Below are positions 15,229 to 24,200 of a stretch of DNA of 64,000 bases, piece after piece. Position numbers and translations under genes: made by a program. Every line of letters starts with the position of its first letter. Position 1 is the first letter of the stretch. Under the pieces are notes generated by a model. The model saw only the letters and a list, made by a program, of their open reading frames with translations. It did no database searches and was not told the DNA's origin. This DNA is from Sphingomonas sp. Leaf9 (GTDB lineage Bacteria; Pseudomonadota; Alphaproteobacteria; Sphingomonadales; Sphingomonadaceae), in NCBI RefSeq assembly GCF_001421355.1, contig NZ_LMKC01000003.1, positions 248,164 through 312,163 on the forward strand, written 5' to 3'.

Positions 15229-16251
15229 TCAACTCGACTTGCGCACCACCAGTTCGGGCGGGAGCAGGGCGGGGGCCGTGTCCCGCCGGTTGATGCGGCG
15301 GATCAGCATGTCGACCAGCAATTCCCCGGCGCGTGCATAATCCTGTCGGATCGTGGTCAGCGGCGGCTGGGCGAGCGACGCGGCGGGGATATCGTCGAAC
15401 CCGACGACCGCGACATCGCCCGGTACACGCAACCCCGCTTCGCTGAGCGCCCGCATCGCGCCCAGAGCAATCATGTCCGACGCGGCGAAGATCGCGTCGA
15501 ACGCGATCCCCCGTGCGAGTAGACGGCTGGCGGCATCATATCCCGACGCCTCGCTCGATAGTGCATCGACCTGCAACCCCGGATCGACCGGCAGCCCCGC
15601 TGCCTGCAGCGTTGCGGCGAGGCCGCGATAGCGGTCGCGGGATTCGGGGTAATGGCTGGAGGCGTCGCCGAGAAAGGCGATGCTGCGGCGTCCGCGATCG
15701 ATCAGATGCTGTCCGGCATCGCGCCCACCGCCGAAATTGTCGCAGCCGATGACAGTGCCGGGATGCGCCGGATCGGCCGATCCCCAGCGGACGAAATGGG
15801 TCCCCTGCGCCACCAGCTGGTCGAGCCGCCGCGAATAATCGTCGAAATCGCCATAGCCGAGCAGGATAAGACCATCCGCCTTGCGACTATCCTCGTAATC
15901 GACATGCCAGTCGGCGGACAGCTGCTGGAACGAGGTGAGCAGGTCATAGCCGCGCGCGCCGCAGGTATGCAGGATCGACCCCAGCATCGACAGGAAGAAC
16001 GGGTTGATCCGCGACCCGTCGGGCGCCGGGTCCTCGAAGAACAGCAACGCCAGCGTCGACGTGCTGCCGCGCCGCAGGGCGGATGCGTTCTTGTCGACCT
16101 TGTAATTCAGCTGGCGGGCGATCGCCTCGATCCGCAGGCGGGTGGCGGCGCTGACCGTCCGGTCGCCGCGCAGCGCCCGGCTGACGGTCGGTTGCGACAC
16201 GCCCGCCAATGCGGCGATGTCGAACGAGGTCGGCTTGTCGCCCGCCGCCAT
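15229..16251 (-). CDS. LacI-family transcriptional regulator, probable maltose/maltodextrin regulator
   Basis: The 340-residue protein has a LacI helix-turn-helix at about 9-33 (D-I-A-A-L-A-G-V-S-Q-P-T-V-S-R-A-L-R-G-D) and a sugar-sensing domain with the C-terminal signature D-D-I-P-A-A-S-L-A-Q-P-P-L-T-T-I-R-Q. ATG 16251 follows AAGAGGA at 16261-16267 and gives a normal-length N-terminus; an upstream extension to 16350 is not family-like. It diverges from the MalA-like receptor, and an ATACGTAT palindrome lies between them. Caulobacter encodes a LacI-type regulator in its maltose locus with the same partner genes. Maltose control is therefore a good inference, not a demonstrated fact. Confidence 0.87.
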   Translation of the reverse strand: MAAGDKPTSFDIAALAGVSQPTVSRALRGDRTVSAATRLRIEAIARQLNYKVDKNASALRRGSTSTLALLFFEDPAPDGSRINPFFLSMLGSILHTCGARGYDLLTSFQQLSADWHVDYEDSRKADGLILLGYGDFDDYSRRLDQLVAQGTHFVRWGSADPAHPGTVIGCDNFGGGRDAGQHLIDRGRRSIAFLGDASSHYPESRDRYRGLAATLQAAGLPVDPGLQVDALSSEASGYDAASRLLARGIAFDAIFAASDMIALGAMRALSEAGLRVPGDVAVVGFDDIPAASLAQPPLTTIRQDYARAGELLVDMLIRRINRRDTAPALLPPELVVRKSS

Positions 16252-16326
16252 GCCGTATTGTCCTCTTCGATCCAGATTTCGGGCAGTTGTAGCGGCGACG
16301 CATCGGTACCGGCAAGTGTCGACTGA

Positions 16327-16334
16327 ATACGTAT
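16327..16334. promoter_or_regulatory. Candidate LacI-type operator ATACGTAT in the lacI/receptor divergent region
   Basis: A perfect 8-base palindrome with central CG, in the longer AATACGTATGC (16326-16336), lies between the divergent regulator and receptor. The same 11-mer occurs upstream of glgP at 37141-37151. Confidence 0.5.
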
Positions 16335-16435
16335 GCTGTCCGCTTCTCAAGAACCCGCAATGGTTTCAATAGGACGGTACGGACGAACCGGGCGAAAGAG
16401 CCGGGGAATCAACCATCGTTGGGGAGGATTGGATC

Positions 16436-19189
16436 ATGCGGTATTCATCGCAAGCGTCGACGTGCGCCAAATTGGCGCGGGGGTCGAGCATCACGGCATT
16501 GATGGTCGCAGGGCTGCTGGCAGGGGCCGGCACCGCATTCGCGCAGACCGCACCGGCGCAGACGGACGCAACCGATCCGACCGCGACCCCGGCGGCCGAA
16601 GAAGACGTCGATATCGTCGTCACCGGCTTCCGAGCCAGCCTGGAAAATGCCGTCGCCGAAAAGAAGAATCGCGATCAGGTCGTCGAATCGATTTCGGCCG
16701 AGGATATCGGCAAGCTGCCCGACGCATCGATCGCGGAATCGATCGCCCGCCTGCCGGGCCTGACGTCGCAGCGCGTTTCGGGCCGGTCGAACTCGATCTC
16801 GATCCGCGGTTTCGCGCCCGATTTCTCGACCACGCTGCTGAACGGTCGCGAGCAGACGTCGACCGGCGACAACCGCGCCGTCGAATATGACCAGTATCCC
16901 GCCGAAATCATGAGCCAGGTGCTGGTCTACAAGACCGGTCAGGCGAACCTGGTCGGACAGGGCCTGTCGGGCACCGTCGACCTGCGCACCGTCCGCCCGC
17001 TGGAATATGGCCGCCAGGCGATCTCGATCGGCGCGCGCGGCACCTATGCCGATCTGGGCAAGCTGAACGCCGGGTCGCGCGACAAGGGCTACCGCGTCAG
17101 CGGCACGTACATCGACCAGTTTGCCGACGACAAGATCGGCATCGCGCTGTCGGGCAACTATCTGGACGAACCGTACCAGATCCAGGAATTCAACGCCTGG
17201 GGCTATGCCGGTTTCAACGGGCAGGGCGTGATCGGCGGATCGAAGTCGTACGTTACCTCGACCCGTTTGAAGCGCCTCGGCCTGTCGGGCACGTTGCAGT
17301 ATCGGCCGGTGCCGAACCTGACCGTGACGGTCGACGGCTTCTATTCGGACTTCAACGACGACCAGATCAAGCGCGGCATCGAGCTGCCGCTGGGCTATGG
17401 TCAGGATTTCAACAATCCGAACAATGCCAATGGCGTGAAGCTGACCGGCACCACCGCCAATAGCGACGGGTTCGTCACGTCGGGCACCTTCGGCAATGTC
17501 GAGGGCGTGGTCCGCAACGACACGTTCGAGCGCAAGGCGAAGCTGTATTCGTTCGGCTACAACATGGCATGGCGCGGCGACGACGGCTGGAACGCTACGC
17601 TCGACGCCAGCTATTCGAAGACCGATCGTGAAGAGATCATCCTCGAAAGCTATGCCGGCACCGGATACGGCCAGAATGTCGGCGCGAAGGACACGATCTC
17701 CTTCACCAGCGGCAAGACCGGCACCGTGTTCAAGCCGACGCTGAACTATTCCGATCCGAACCTGATCCTGCTGACCGATCCGCTCGGCTGGGGCGGGACC
17801 AACCTGCAGGCCGGCTATTTCAACGACCGCATCGTCAAGGACCGGATCGCCCAGTATCGCTTCGAGGTCGAGAAGGAGCTGGACAGCTTCTTCAGCGCGG
17901 TGAAGGTCGGGCTGAACTATACCGATCGCGACAAGTCGCTGACTCCCGACGAAGCGCTACTGGCGCTGAGCGGTGGCCTGCGCCAGCTGCGCATTCCGGA
18001 TCAGTATGTGAAGGAGCCGACGAGCCTCAGCTACCTGGGTCTCGGGCCGATGCTCAGCTACGATCCGCGCGACCTTCTGGCGGGCGGGGTCTATCAGCTG
18101 AACCCGAACACCAGCCCCGACGTTCCGGCAAAGGCGTTCCGGATCGAAGAAGACCTGATGACGATGTACGCCCAGGCGGACATCAACCAGGACATCGGCG
18201 GTTCGGTGCTCACCGGCAACATCGGTGTGCAGGCAGTCGCGACCGAGCAGAAGTCGTCGGGTCTGATCGCCGCCAACGGGGCGCTGTCGCCGGTAACCCG
18301 CGGCGCGGATTATTGGGACCTCATGCCCAGCCTTAACCTGTCGCTGCGCATGCCCGGCGACTGGGTGATCCGTGCCGGTGCGGCGCGGCAGGTGCAGCGT
18401 CCGCGTCTGGACGACATGCGCGTCGCGCTGGGCTATGGCTATAATCCGAACGAACGGATTATTACGGGCGGCGGCGGCAATCCCTCGCTGCGTCCGATCC
18501 GATCGAATTCGTTCGACCTGACGCTGGAGAAGTATTTCGGGCGGTCGGGCTACATCGCGGCGCAGGGCTTCTACAAGGACCTGAAGTCCTACGTATATAA
18601 CCAGACGCTGCCATTCGATTATTTCGCGTTCCCGACGCCGACCGGCACCCCCGCTGGAACGCCGACGCTGGGCCGCGTCGACCGGCCGATCAACGGCGAG
18701 GGTGGCAGCATCTATGGCGTCGAACTGGCTGCGACCCTGCCGCTCAGCACGTTCGCGTCGTTCCTCGACGGCTTCGGCGTGACCGGTGGCGGTTCGTGGA
18801 CCAAGACGCAGATCAAGCCCGATCCCAACTCGCCGCCGGAAAACATCCCTGGCTATTCGAAGTGGGTCATCAACGGCACGGCGTATTTCGAGAAGTGGGG
18901 CTTCAGCACCCGCGGATCGGCGCGCTACCGCTCGACCTTCGTCGGCGAACTGTCGGGCTTTGGTGGCAATCGCCAGCGCCGCCGCGCGCTGGACGAGACG
19001 ATCATCGATGCGCAGGTCGGCTATGAGTTCCAGAAGGGCACCGTCCTCGAAGGACTGTCGATCTTCGTACAGGGGCAGAACCTGACCGACGAGCGCTTCT
19101 CGACCGTCGATCCGGGATATGACCTCGCCGTGATCGACTATCAGAGCTATGGCCGGCGCTTCCTGGCCGGGGCATCGTTCCGGTTCTGA
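16436..19189 (+). CDS. TonB-dependent receptor, MalA-like, for maltodextrins
   Basis: This outer-membrane transporter should bring oligosaccharides into the periplasm using TonB/ExbBD energy. The 917-residue protein has a signal peptide (1-36), a plug domain (about 60-195) starting with the TonB-box-like D-I-V-V-T-G-F and containing S-I-A-E-S-I-A-R-L-P-G and S-I-S-I-R-G-F, and a C-terminal beta-barrel (about 260-917) ending in the aromatic F-R-F needed for assembly. GGGGAGGA at 16421-16428 is the ribosome binding site. It heads an operon with halogenase, amylase and glucosidases, the arrangement around Caulobacter MalA, whose maltodextrin transport is ExbBD-dependent. Substrate is inferred from neighbours. 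Confidence 0.9.
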   Translation: MRYSSQASTCAKLARGSSITALMVAGLLAGAGTAFAQTAPAQTDATDPTATPAAEEDVDIVVTGFRASLENAVAEKKNRDQVVESISAEDIGKLPDASIAESIARLPGLTSQRVSGRSNSISIRGFAPDFSTTLLNGREQTSTGDNRAVEYDQYPAEIMSQVLVYKTGQANLVGQGLSGTVDLRTVRPLEYGRQAISIGARGTYADLGKLNAGSRDKGYRVSGTYIDQFADDKIGIALSGNYLDEPYQIQEFNAWGYAGFNGQGVIGGSKSYVTSTRLKRLGLSGTLQYRPVPNLTVTVDGFYSDFNDDQIKRGIELPLGYGQDFNNPNNANGVKLTGTTANSDGFVTSGTFGNVEGVVRNDTFERKAKLYSFGYNMAWRGDDGWNATLDASYSKTDREEIILESYAGTGYGQNVGAKDTISFTSGKTGTVFKPTLNYSDPNLILLTDPLGWGGTNLQAGYFNDRIVKDRIAQYRFEVEKELDSFFSAVKVGLNYTDRDKSLTPDEALLALSGGLRQLRIPDQYVKEPTSLSYLGLGPMLSYDPRDLLAGGVYQLNPNTSPDVPAKAFRIEEDLMTMYAQADINQDIGGSVLTGNIGVQAVATEQKSSGLIAANGALSPVTRGADYWDLMPSLNLSLRMPGDWVIRAGAARQVQRPRLDDMRVALGYGYNPNERIITGGGGNPSLRPIRSNSFDLTLEKYFGRSGYIAAQGFYKDLKSYVYNQTLPFDYFAFPTPTGTPAGTPTLGRVDRPINGEGGSIYGVELAATLPLSTFASFLDGFGVTGGGSWTKTQIKPDPNSPPENIPGYSKWVINGTAYFEKWGFSTRGSARYRSTFVGELSGFGGNRQRRRALDETIIDAQVGYEFQKGTVLEGLSIFVQGQNLTDERFSTVDPGYDLAVIDYQSYGRRFLAGASFRF

Positions 19190-19199
19190 TGCACTGCAT

Positions 19200-19226
19200 C
19201 CGCCCGCCCTCGCACGGGGCGGGCGG
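19200..19226 (+). other. GC-rich hairpin between receptor and halogenase genes
   Basis: A perfect 10-base-pair stem (19200-19209 with 19217-19226, loop of 7) begins 11 bases after the receptor stop and ends 12 bases before the next ribosome binding site. No T run follows. It could protect receptor mRNA and allow much higher receptor than enzyme levels. Confidence 0.6.
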
Positions 19227-19247
19227 GCCGAACGGATGGAGGCGGGG

Positions 19248-20768
19248 ATGGCGATCGATCAGGAACCGGTACGGCGCGTCGCCATTATCGGGGGCGGATC
19301 GGCCGGATGGATGACGGCGGCGGCGCTGGCCCGCTTCCTGCCCGCCGGTACCGCCGTCACGCTGGTCGAATCCGATGCGATCGGAACGGTCGGCGTGGGC
19401 GAGGCGACCATCCCGCAGCTGCGCCTGTTCAACCATAATCTCGGCATCGACGAGGATGATTTCGTCGCCCGCACCGGTGGCAGTTTCAAGCTGGGCATAG
19501 AATTTGCCGGCTGGAACGGCGCCGACAGCCGCTACCTCCATGCATTCGGCACGATCGGCCGCGCGGTCGGGCTGGTCCCGTTCCAGCATTACTGGCTGGC
19601 GGCGGGCGGCGGGGATCGGCCGCAGTCGCTCTGGTCGCACAGCGCCTGTGCGGTCGCGGCAGCACAGAACCGCTTCGACCGCGATCCCGGCAGTCCGCAG
19701 GCGCCGTCGGGTGTGTCCTGGGCCTATCATTTCGACGCCGCGCGTTACGCCGCCTATCTGCGCGAGCTGGCCGAGGCGGGGGGCGTCGTTCGGGTCAAGG
19801 GGCGCGTGGTCGACGTCGCGCAGGACGGTGAGAGCGGGCTGATCGCCGGCGTCACGCTGGACGATGGTCGCCTGGTCGAGGCCGACTTTTTCATCGACTG
19901 TTCGGGGTTCGCCGCGCTGCTGATCGGGCGGATGGCGGGGGATCGCTGGGACGATTGGTCGGCGCTGTTGCCGTGCGACCGGGCGCTGGCGGTACCCTGC
20001 GCGTCGGTAGCACCGATCACGCCCTATACCCGCGCCACTGCCCGGGCGGCAGGCTGGCAATGGCGCATCCCGTTGCAGGAGCGAACCGGCAATGGCCTCG
20101 TCTATTCCAGCGCGCATTTGTCCGATGACGAGGCTGCGGCGACCTTGCTGGGCAATCTCGGCGGGGCGGCGCTGGGCGACCCGCGCCCGCTGCGCTTTAC
20201 CACCGGTCGGCGGCAGGCGCCGTGGATCGGCAACTGCGTCGCGCTGGGGCTGGCCGCCGGGTTCATGGAACCGCTCGAGTCCACCTCGATCCATCTGGTG
20301 CAGTCGGGCATTGCGCGGCTGTTGGCGCTGTGGCCGGCCGCTACCCCACGCGCGGCCGATATTGCCGAGTTCAACCGCCAGTCGGCGCGCGAATGGCTGA
20401 GCATCCGCGACTTCCTGATCGCGCATTACGCGCTGAACGGGCGGGACGAGCCGTTCTGGCGAGAGCGCCGCGCGACGCCGTTGCCCGACAGCCTGGCCGG
20501 ACGCATCGCCCTGTTCGAGCAATCCGGCCGGATCGTGCGTGACGAGCATGAGCTGTTTGCCGAAGTGGCGTGGTTGCAGCTGCTGATCGGGCAGGGGGTG
20601 GTGGCCAGGGGCTATCACCCGCTCGCCGCCGCGCTGCCGGCCGAACGGCGCGACCAGTTTCTCGACATCTCGGCGCAACATGTCGCCGCCACGGTCGCGC
20701 GGATGCCGACCCATGACCAGTTCCTGCGCGCCCACTGCCCGGCGCCCGATGCAAAGGTTGCCGCGTGA
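19248..20768 (+). CDS. Tryptophan-halogenase-family flavoprotein
   Basis: The 506-residue protein has the FAD-binding G-G-G-S-A-G-W (15-21), the G-V-G-E-A-T-I-P stretch (about 50-58) and the family signature W-x-W-x-I-P (W-Q-W-R-I-P, 270-275), so it belongs to the flavin-dependent halogenases. GGAGG at 19238-19242 favours ATG 19248 over ATG 19236. Homologues sit beside TonB-dependent receptors in many Caulobacterales and sphingomonads, including maltose loci, and one of them (BrvH of Brevundimonas) halogenates indole in vitro. No tryptophan or secondary metabolism genes are nearby, so the natural substrate and reason for linkage to sugar uptake are unknown. Its end overlaps the amylase start by 4 bases (GTGA). 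Confidence 0.88.
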   Translation: MAIDQEPVRRVAIIGGGSAGWMTAAALARFLPAGTAVTLVESDAIGTVGVGEATIPQLRLFNHNLGIDEDDFVARTGGSFKLGIEFAGWNGADSRYLHAFGTIGRAVGLVPFQHYWLAAGGGDRPQSLWSHSACAVAAAQNRFDRDPGSPQAPSGVSWAYHFDAARYAAYLRELAEAGGVVRVKGRVVDVAQDGESGLIAGVTLDDGRLVEADFFIDCSGFAALLIGRMAGDRWDDWSALLPCDRALAVPCASVAPITPYTRATARAAGWQWRIPLQERTGNGLVYSSAHLSDDEAAATLLGNLGGAALGDPRPLRFTTGRRQAPWIGNCVALGLAAGFMEPLESTSIHLVQSGIARLLALWPAATPRAADIAEFNRQSAREWLSIRDFLIAHYALNGRDEPFWRERRATPLPDSLAGRIALFEQSGRIVRDEHELFAEVAWLQLLIGQGVVARGYHPLAAALPAERRDQFLDISAQHVAATVARMPTHDQFLRAHCPAPDAKVAA

Positions 20769-22555
20769 TCCGATCCCTGCTCCTCGCCCTGACCCTTGGG
20801 GCCAGCGCACTGCCCGTTGCCGCCGCCGCGCAGGATTTCCGCGCGCGCGCGCCGGAGGACGAGGTGATCTATTTCGTCCTGCCCGACCGGTTCGACAATG
20901 GCGACACGGCGAACGACCGGGGCGGCATGACCGGCGACCGGCTGGTCACCGGTTTCGATCCGACGTCGAAGGGTTTCTACCATGGCGGCGACCTGAAAGG
21001 GCTGATTGCGCGACTGCCCTATATCCAGTCGCTGGGTGCGACTGCGATCTGGGTCGGGCCGATCTTCAAGAACAAGGCGGTGCAGGGCGGGCCGGGCAAC
21101 GAATCCGCCGGCTATCACGGCTATTGGATCACCGATTTTACCCAGGTCGATCCGCATCTGGGCACCAATGCCGAGTTCAAGGCGCTGGTCGATGCGGCGC
21201 ATGCGCGGGGCATGAAGGTCTATATGGACATCATCGCCAACCACACCGCCGACGTGATCCAGTATCGCGAATGCGTGGGGCAGACCGCGTGCGTCTATCG
21301 CAGCCGCGCCGATTATCCCTATGCCGCCAAGGGAAAAAACCGGGGCTTTGCCGGCGACGGCGTGCAGACGGCGGAGAATTTCGCGAAGCTGACCGATCCG
21401 TCCTTCGCCTATACCCCGTTCGTACCCGCAGCGGAGCGGTCGGTGAAGGTGCCGGCATGGCTCAACGACCCGATCTACTACCATAATCGCGGGAACACGA
21501 CCTTCAGCAACGAAAGCTCGCAGATGGGCGATTTCGTTGGGCTGGACGATCTGATGACCGAAAACCCGCGCGTCGTGGCGGGGATGATCGATATCTTCGG
21601 CAGCTGGATCGACCGGTTCGGCATCGACGGCTATCGCATCGATACCGCGCGCCATGTGAACCCCGAATTCTGGGCAGCGTTCGTGCCCGCCATGCAGGCG
21701 CGGGCCAAGGCGCGGGGCATTCCCAACTTTCACGTCTTTGGCGAAGTCGCGCTGTCGTCGCTCGATGCGGGGGGCCTTGCCGCCTGGACCAAAACGGGCA
21801 AATTCCCGGCCGTCCTCGATTTCTCGTTCCGCGAAGCCGTGCTGCAAAGCGTGGCGGGCATCAAGGGCACCGATGTGTTCGAAACGGTGTTCGACGGCGA
21901 CGTCCTCTATGCCAATGGCGAGGCGACGGCGCGGCAGTTGCCAACCTTTACCGGCAACCACGACAATGGCCGTTTCGCCTTCTATCTGCGACAGGCGCGG
22001 CCGCAGGCGAGCGATGCCGAAATCCTGAAGCGCGTGATGCTGTCGAACGCGATGCTGCTGAGCCTGCGCGGCGTGCCGACCATCTATTCCGGCGACGAAC
22101 AGGGCTTTGCCGGCGACGGCAACGATCAGGACGCGCGCGAGGACATGTTCGCCTCGCAAGTCGCATCGTACAACGACAACAAGCTGGTCGGTACCAAGGC
22201 GACCACCGCGACCGCGAACTTCACGCCGAGCCATCCGCTGTATCGGCAGATCGCCGAACTGGCGAAGATCAGGACGGCGACCCCGGCACTGACGCGCGGT
22301 CGCCAACTGCTGCGCGCGCGGGAGGAAAAGCCCGGACTGCTCGCCATCTCGCGCTTCGATCCGACCAGCAATGCCGAAGTCCTGTTGCTGTTCAACACCG
22401 CCGATGCGCCGATCACCCGCAACGTGCAGGTCGACACCGCCTCTACCCGGTTTAGGGCGCTGGCCGGCCGCTGCGGCACCGTGACCGCGCCGGGCGCGAT
22501 CCGCGTCGACCTTCCTGCCCTTGGCTATGCGGTATGTGCCGCGGAGACCCGATAA
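20765..22555 (+). CDS. Exported GH13 alpha-amylase
   Basis: The enzyme should cut alpha-1,4-glucan oligosaccharides in the periplasm or outside the cell. The 596-residue product starts with a signal peptide (about 1-23, A-A-A-Q), followed by a GH13 barrel: V-Y-F-V-L-P-D-R-F-like start at about 35-45, nucleophile Asp 293 in D-G-Y-R-I-D, acid/base Glu 327 in F-G-E-V, and Asp 400 in N-H-D. Extra Cys residues near 174 and 179 could form a disulphide after export. The GTG start overlaps the halogenase stop, so translation is coupled. Bacteroidetes SusA and Caulobacter amylases have the same role in maltodextrin loci. Confidence 0.9.
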   Translation: MIRSLLLALTLGASALPVAAAAQDFRARAPEDEVIYFVLPDRFDNGDTANDRGGMTGDRLVTGFDPTSKGFYHGGDLKGLIARLPYIQSLGATAIWVGPIFKNKAVQGGPGNESAGYHGYWITDFTQVDPHLGTNAEFKALVDAAHARGMKVYMDIIANHTADVIQYRECVGQTACVYRSRADYPYAAKGKNRGFAGDGVQTAENFAKLTDPSFAYTPFVPAAERSVKVPAWLNDPIYYHNRGNTTFSNESSQMGDFVGLDDLMTENPRVVAGMIDIFGSWIDRFGIDGYRIDTARHVNPEFWAAFVPAMQARAKARGIPNFHVFGEVALSSLDAGGLAAWTKTGKFPAVLDFSFREAVLQSVAGIKGTDVFETVFDGDVLYANGEATARQLPTFTGNHDNGRFAFYLRQARPQASDAEILKRVMLSNAMLLSLRGVPTIYSGDEQGFAGDGNDQDAREDMFASQVASYNDNKLVGTKATTATANFTPSHPLYRQIAELAKIRTATPALTRGRQLLRAREEKPGLLAISRFDPTSNAEVLLLFNTADAPITRNVQVDTASTRFRALAGRCGTVTAPGAIRVDLPALGYAVCAAETR

Positions 22556-24177
22556 TGACCGAAGCTGCCGTCCGGGCGATCGCCCCCGAACCCGCCGCCG
22601 CCCGCCCGTGGTGGCATGGTGCGACCATTTACCAGATCTATCCGCGCAGCTTCGCCGACAGCAACGGCGATGGGATCGGCGACCTGCCCGGCATCACCGC
22701 GCATCTCGACTATGTCGCGGCGCTGGGTGTCGACGCGATCTGGCTGTCGCCGTTCTTCACGTCGCCGATGAAGGATTTCGGCTATGACGTTGCGGATTAT
22801 TGCGATGTCGACCCGATCTTTGGCACGCTGGCCGATTTCGACGCGCTGATCGCCAAGGCGCATACGCTGGGCCTGCGCATCATCATCGATCAGGTCTGGT
22901 CGCATACCAGCGACGAACACCCCTGGTTCGTCGAGAGCCGGTCGAGCCGGACCAACCCCAAGGCCGACTGGTATGTCTGGGCCGATGCCAAGGAAGACGG
23001 CTCGCCACCCAGCAACTGGCAGTCGGTGTTCGGTGGCCCGGCATGGACGTGGGACGCGCGGCGCGGGCAATATTATCTGCACAATTTCCTGAAGGAACAG
23101 CCGCAGCTCCACGGCCACAATCCGGAGTTGCAGCAGGCGTTGCTCGACACCGCGCGCTTCTGGCTCGACCGGGGTGTCGACGGGTTCCGGCTGGATGCGA
23201 TCAACTTCGCGATGCACGACCCCGACCTGCGCGACAATCCGCCGATGCCGAGCAACGGCAAGACCCGGACCCGCCCGTTCGATTTCCAGCGCAAGCTGTA
23301 TAATCAGGGACATCCGGACATTCCGGCGTTCCTCGAACGGGTCCGCGCGCTGCTCGACAGCTATGGCGACCGCTTCACCGTCGCCGAAATCGGCGGCGAC
23401 GATGCGACGCGTGAGATGAAGCTGTTCTGCGCGGGCGACCATCGGCTCAACACCGCCTATGGCTTCGACTTCCTCTATGCGCCCGAACTCAGCCCCCGCA
23501 TCCTGCGCGACGCGCTCGACAATTGGGGCGAGGATGCGCCGTGGCCGAGCTGGGCGTTCGAAAACCATGACGCGCCGCGTGCCGTCTCGCGCTGGCTGAC
23601 CGATCCGGCGAATGCCGGTGCGTTCGGGCGGATCAAGATGCTGCTGCTCGCCTGCCTGCGCGGCAATATCTTCCTGTATAATGGCGAGGAGCTGGGGCTG
23701 CCGCAGGTCGAGATCGCGTTCGAGGACCTGCAGGACCCCGAAGCCATCGCCAACTGGCCGCTCACCCTGTCGCGTGACGGTGCGCGCACGCCGATGCCGT
23801 GGGCGGCCGATGCCGACAATCTCGGCTTCGGCGCGGGCAAGCCGTGGCTGCCGACCGGCCCGGCGCACCGTGCGCTGGCGGTCGACCGGCAGGCGAACGA
23901 CCCGCAGTCGCTGCTGGCCTTTACCCGGCGGGTGCTGGGGCTGCGCAACGCCCATCCGGCGCTGCGATCGGGCAGCATGACGATCGTCGAGGCATCGGAC
24001 GCGATTTTCGCGTTCGAGCGTGAATTGGACGGGCAGCGGCTGCTGTGCGTGTTCAACCTGTCCGACGCACCTGCGACCTTTGCCGGCGGCGAAGCCACGC
24101 GCGCGATCGAAACCATCGGCGACGTCGACGGGGACCGCTTCGGCCCGTTCGCGGCGCGCGTCGCTGTGCGCGACTGA
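22555..24177 (+). CDS. Cytoplasmic GH13 alpha-glucosidase (oligo-alpha-glucosidase type)
   Basis: The 540-residue protein has no signal peptide and reads as a GH13 alpha-glucosidase: W-W-H-G-A-T-I-Y-Q-I-Y-P-R-S-F at about 18-32, Y-D-V-A-D-Y around 78, nucleophile Asp 214 in G-F-R-L-D, acid/base Glu 278 in V-A-E-I-G and Asp 339 in E-N-H-D. It would hydrolyse imported maltose and maltodextrins to glucose in the cytoplasm. ATG 22555 shares a base with the amylase stop (TAATG), so the two are translationally coupled; the upstream start at 22534 would lie inside the amylase gene. It is followed by GH97 23 bases later. Confidence 0.92.
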   Translation: MTEAAVRAIAPEPAAARPWWHGATIYQIYPRSFADSNGDGIGDLPGITAHLDYVAALGVDAIWLSPFFTSPMKDFGYDVADYCDVDPIFGTLADFDALIAKAHTLGLRIIIDQVWSHTSDEHPWFVESRSSRTNPKADWYVWADAKEDGSPPSNWQSVFGGPAWTWDARRGQYYLHNFLKEQPQLHGHNPELQQALLDTARFWLDRGVDGFRLDAINFAMHDPDLRDNPPMPSNGKTRTRPFDFQRKLYNQGHPDIPAFLERVRALLDSYGDRFTVAEIGGDDATREMKLFCAGDHRLNTAYGFDFLYAPELSPRILRDALDNWGEDAPWPSWAFENHDAPRAVSRWLTDPANAGAFGRIKMLLLACLRGNIFLYNGEELGLPQVEIAFEDLQDPEAIANWPLTLSRDGARTPMPWAADADNLGFGAGKPWLPTGPAHRALAVDRQANDPQSLLAFTRRVLGLRNAHPALRSGSMTIVEASDAIFAFERELDGQRLLCVFNLSDAPATFAGGEATRAIETIGDVDGDRFGPFAARVAVRD

Positions 24178-24200
24178 TACCAGATATAAGGGAGAAGGCG

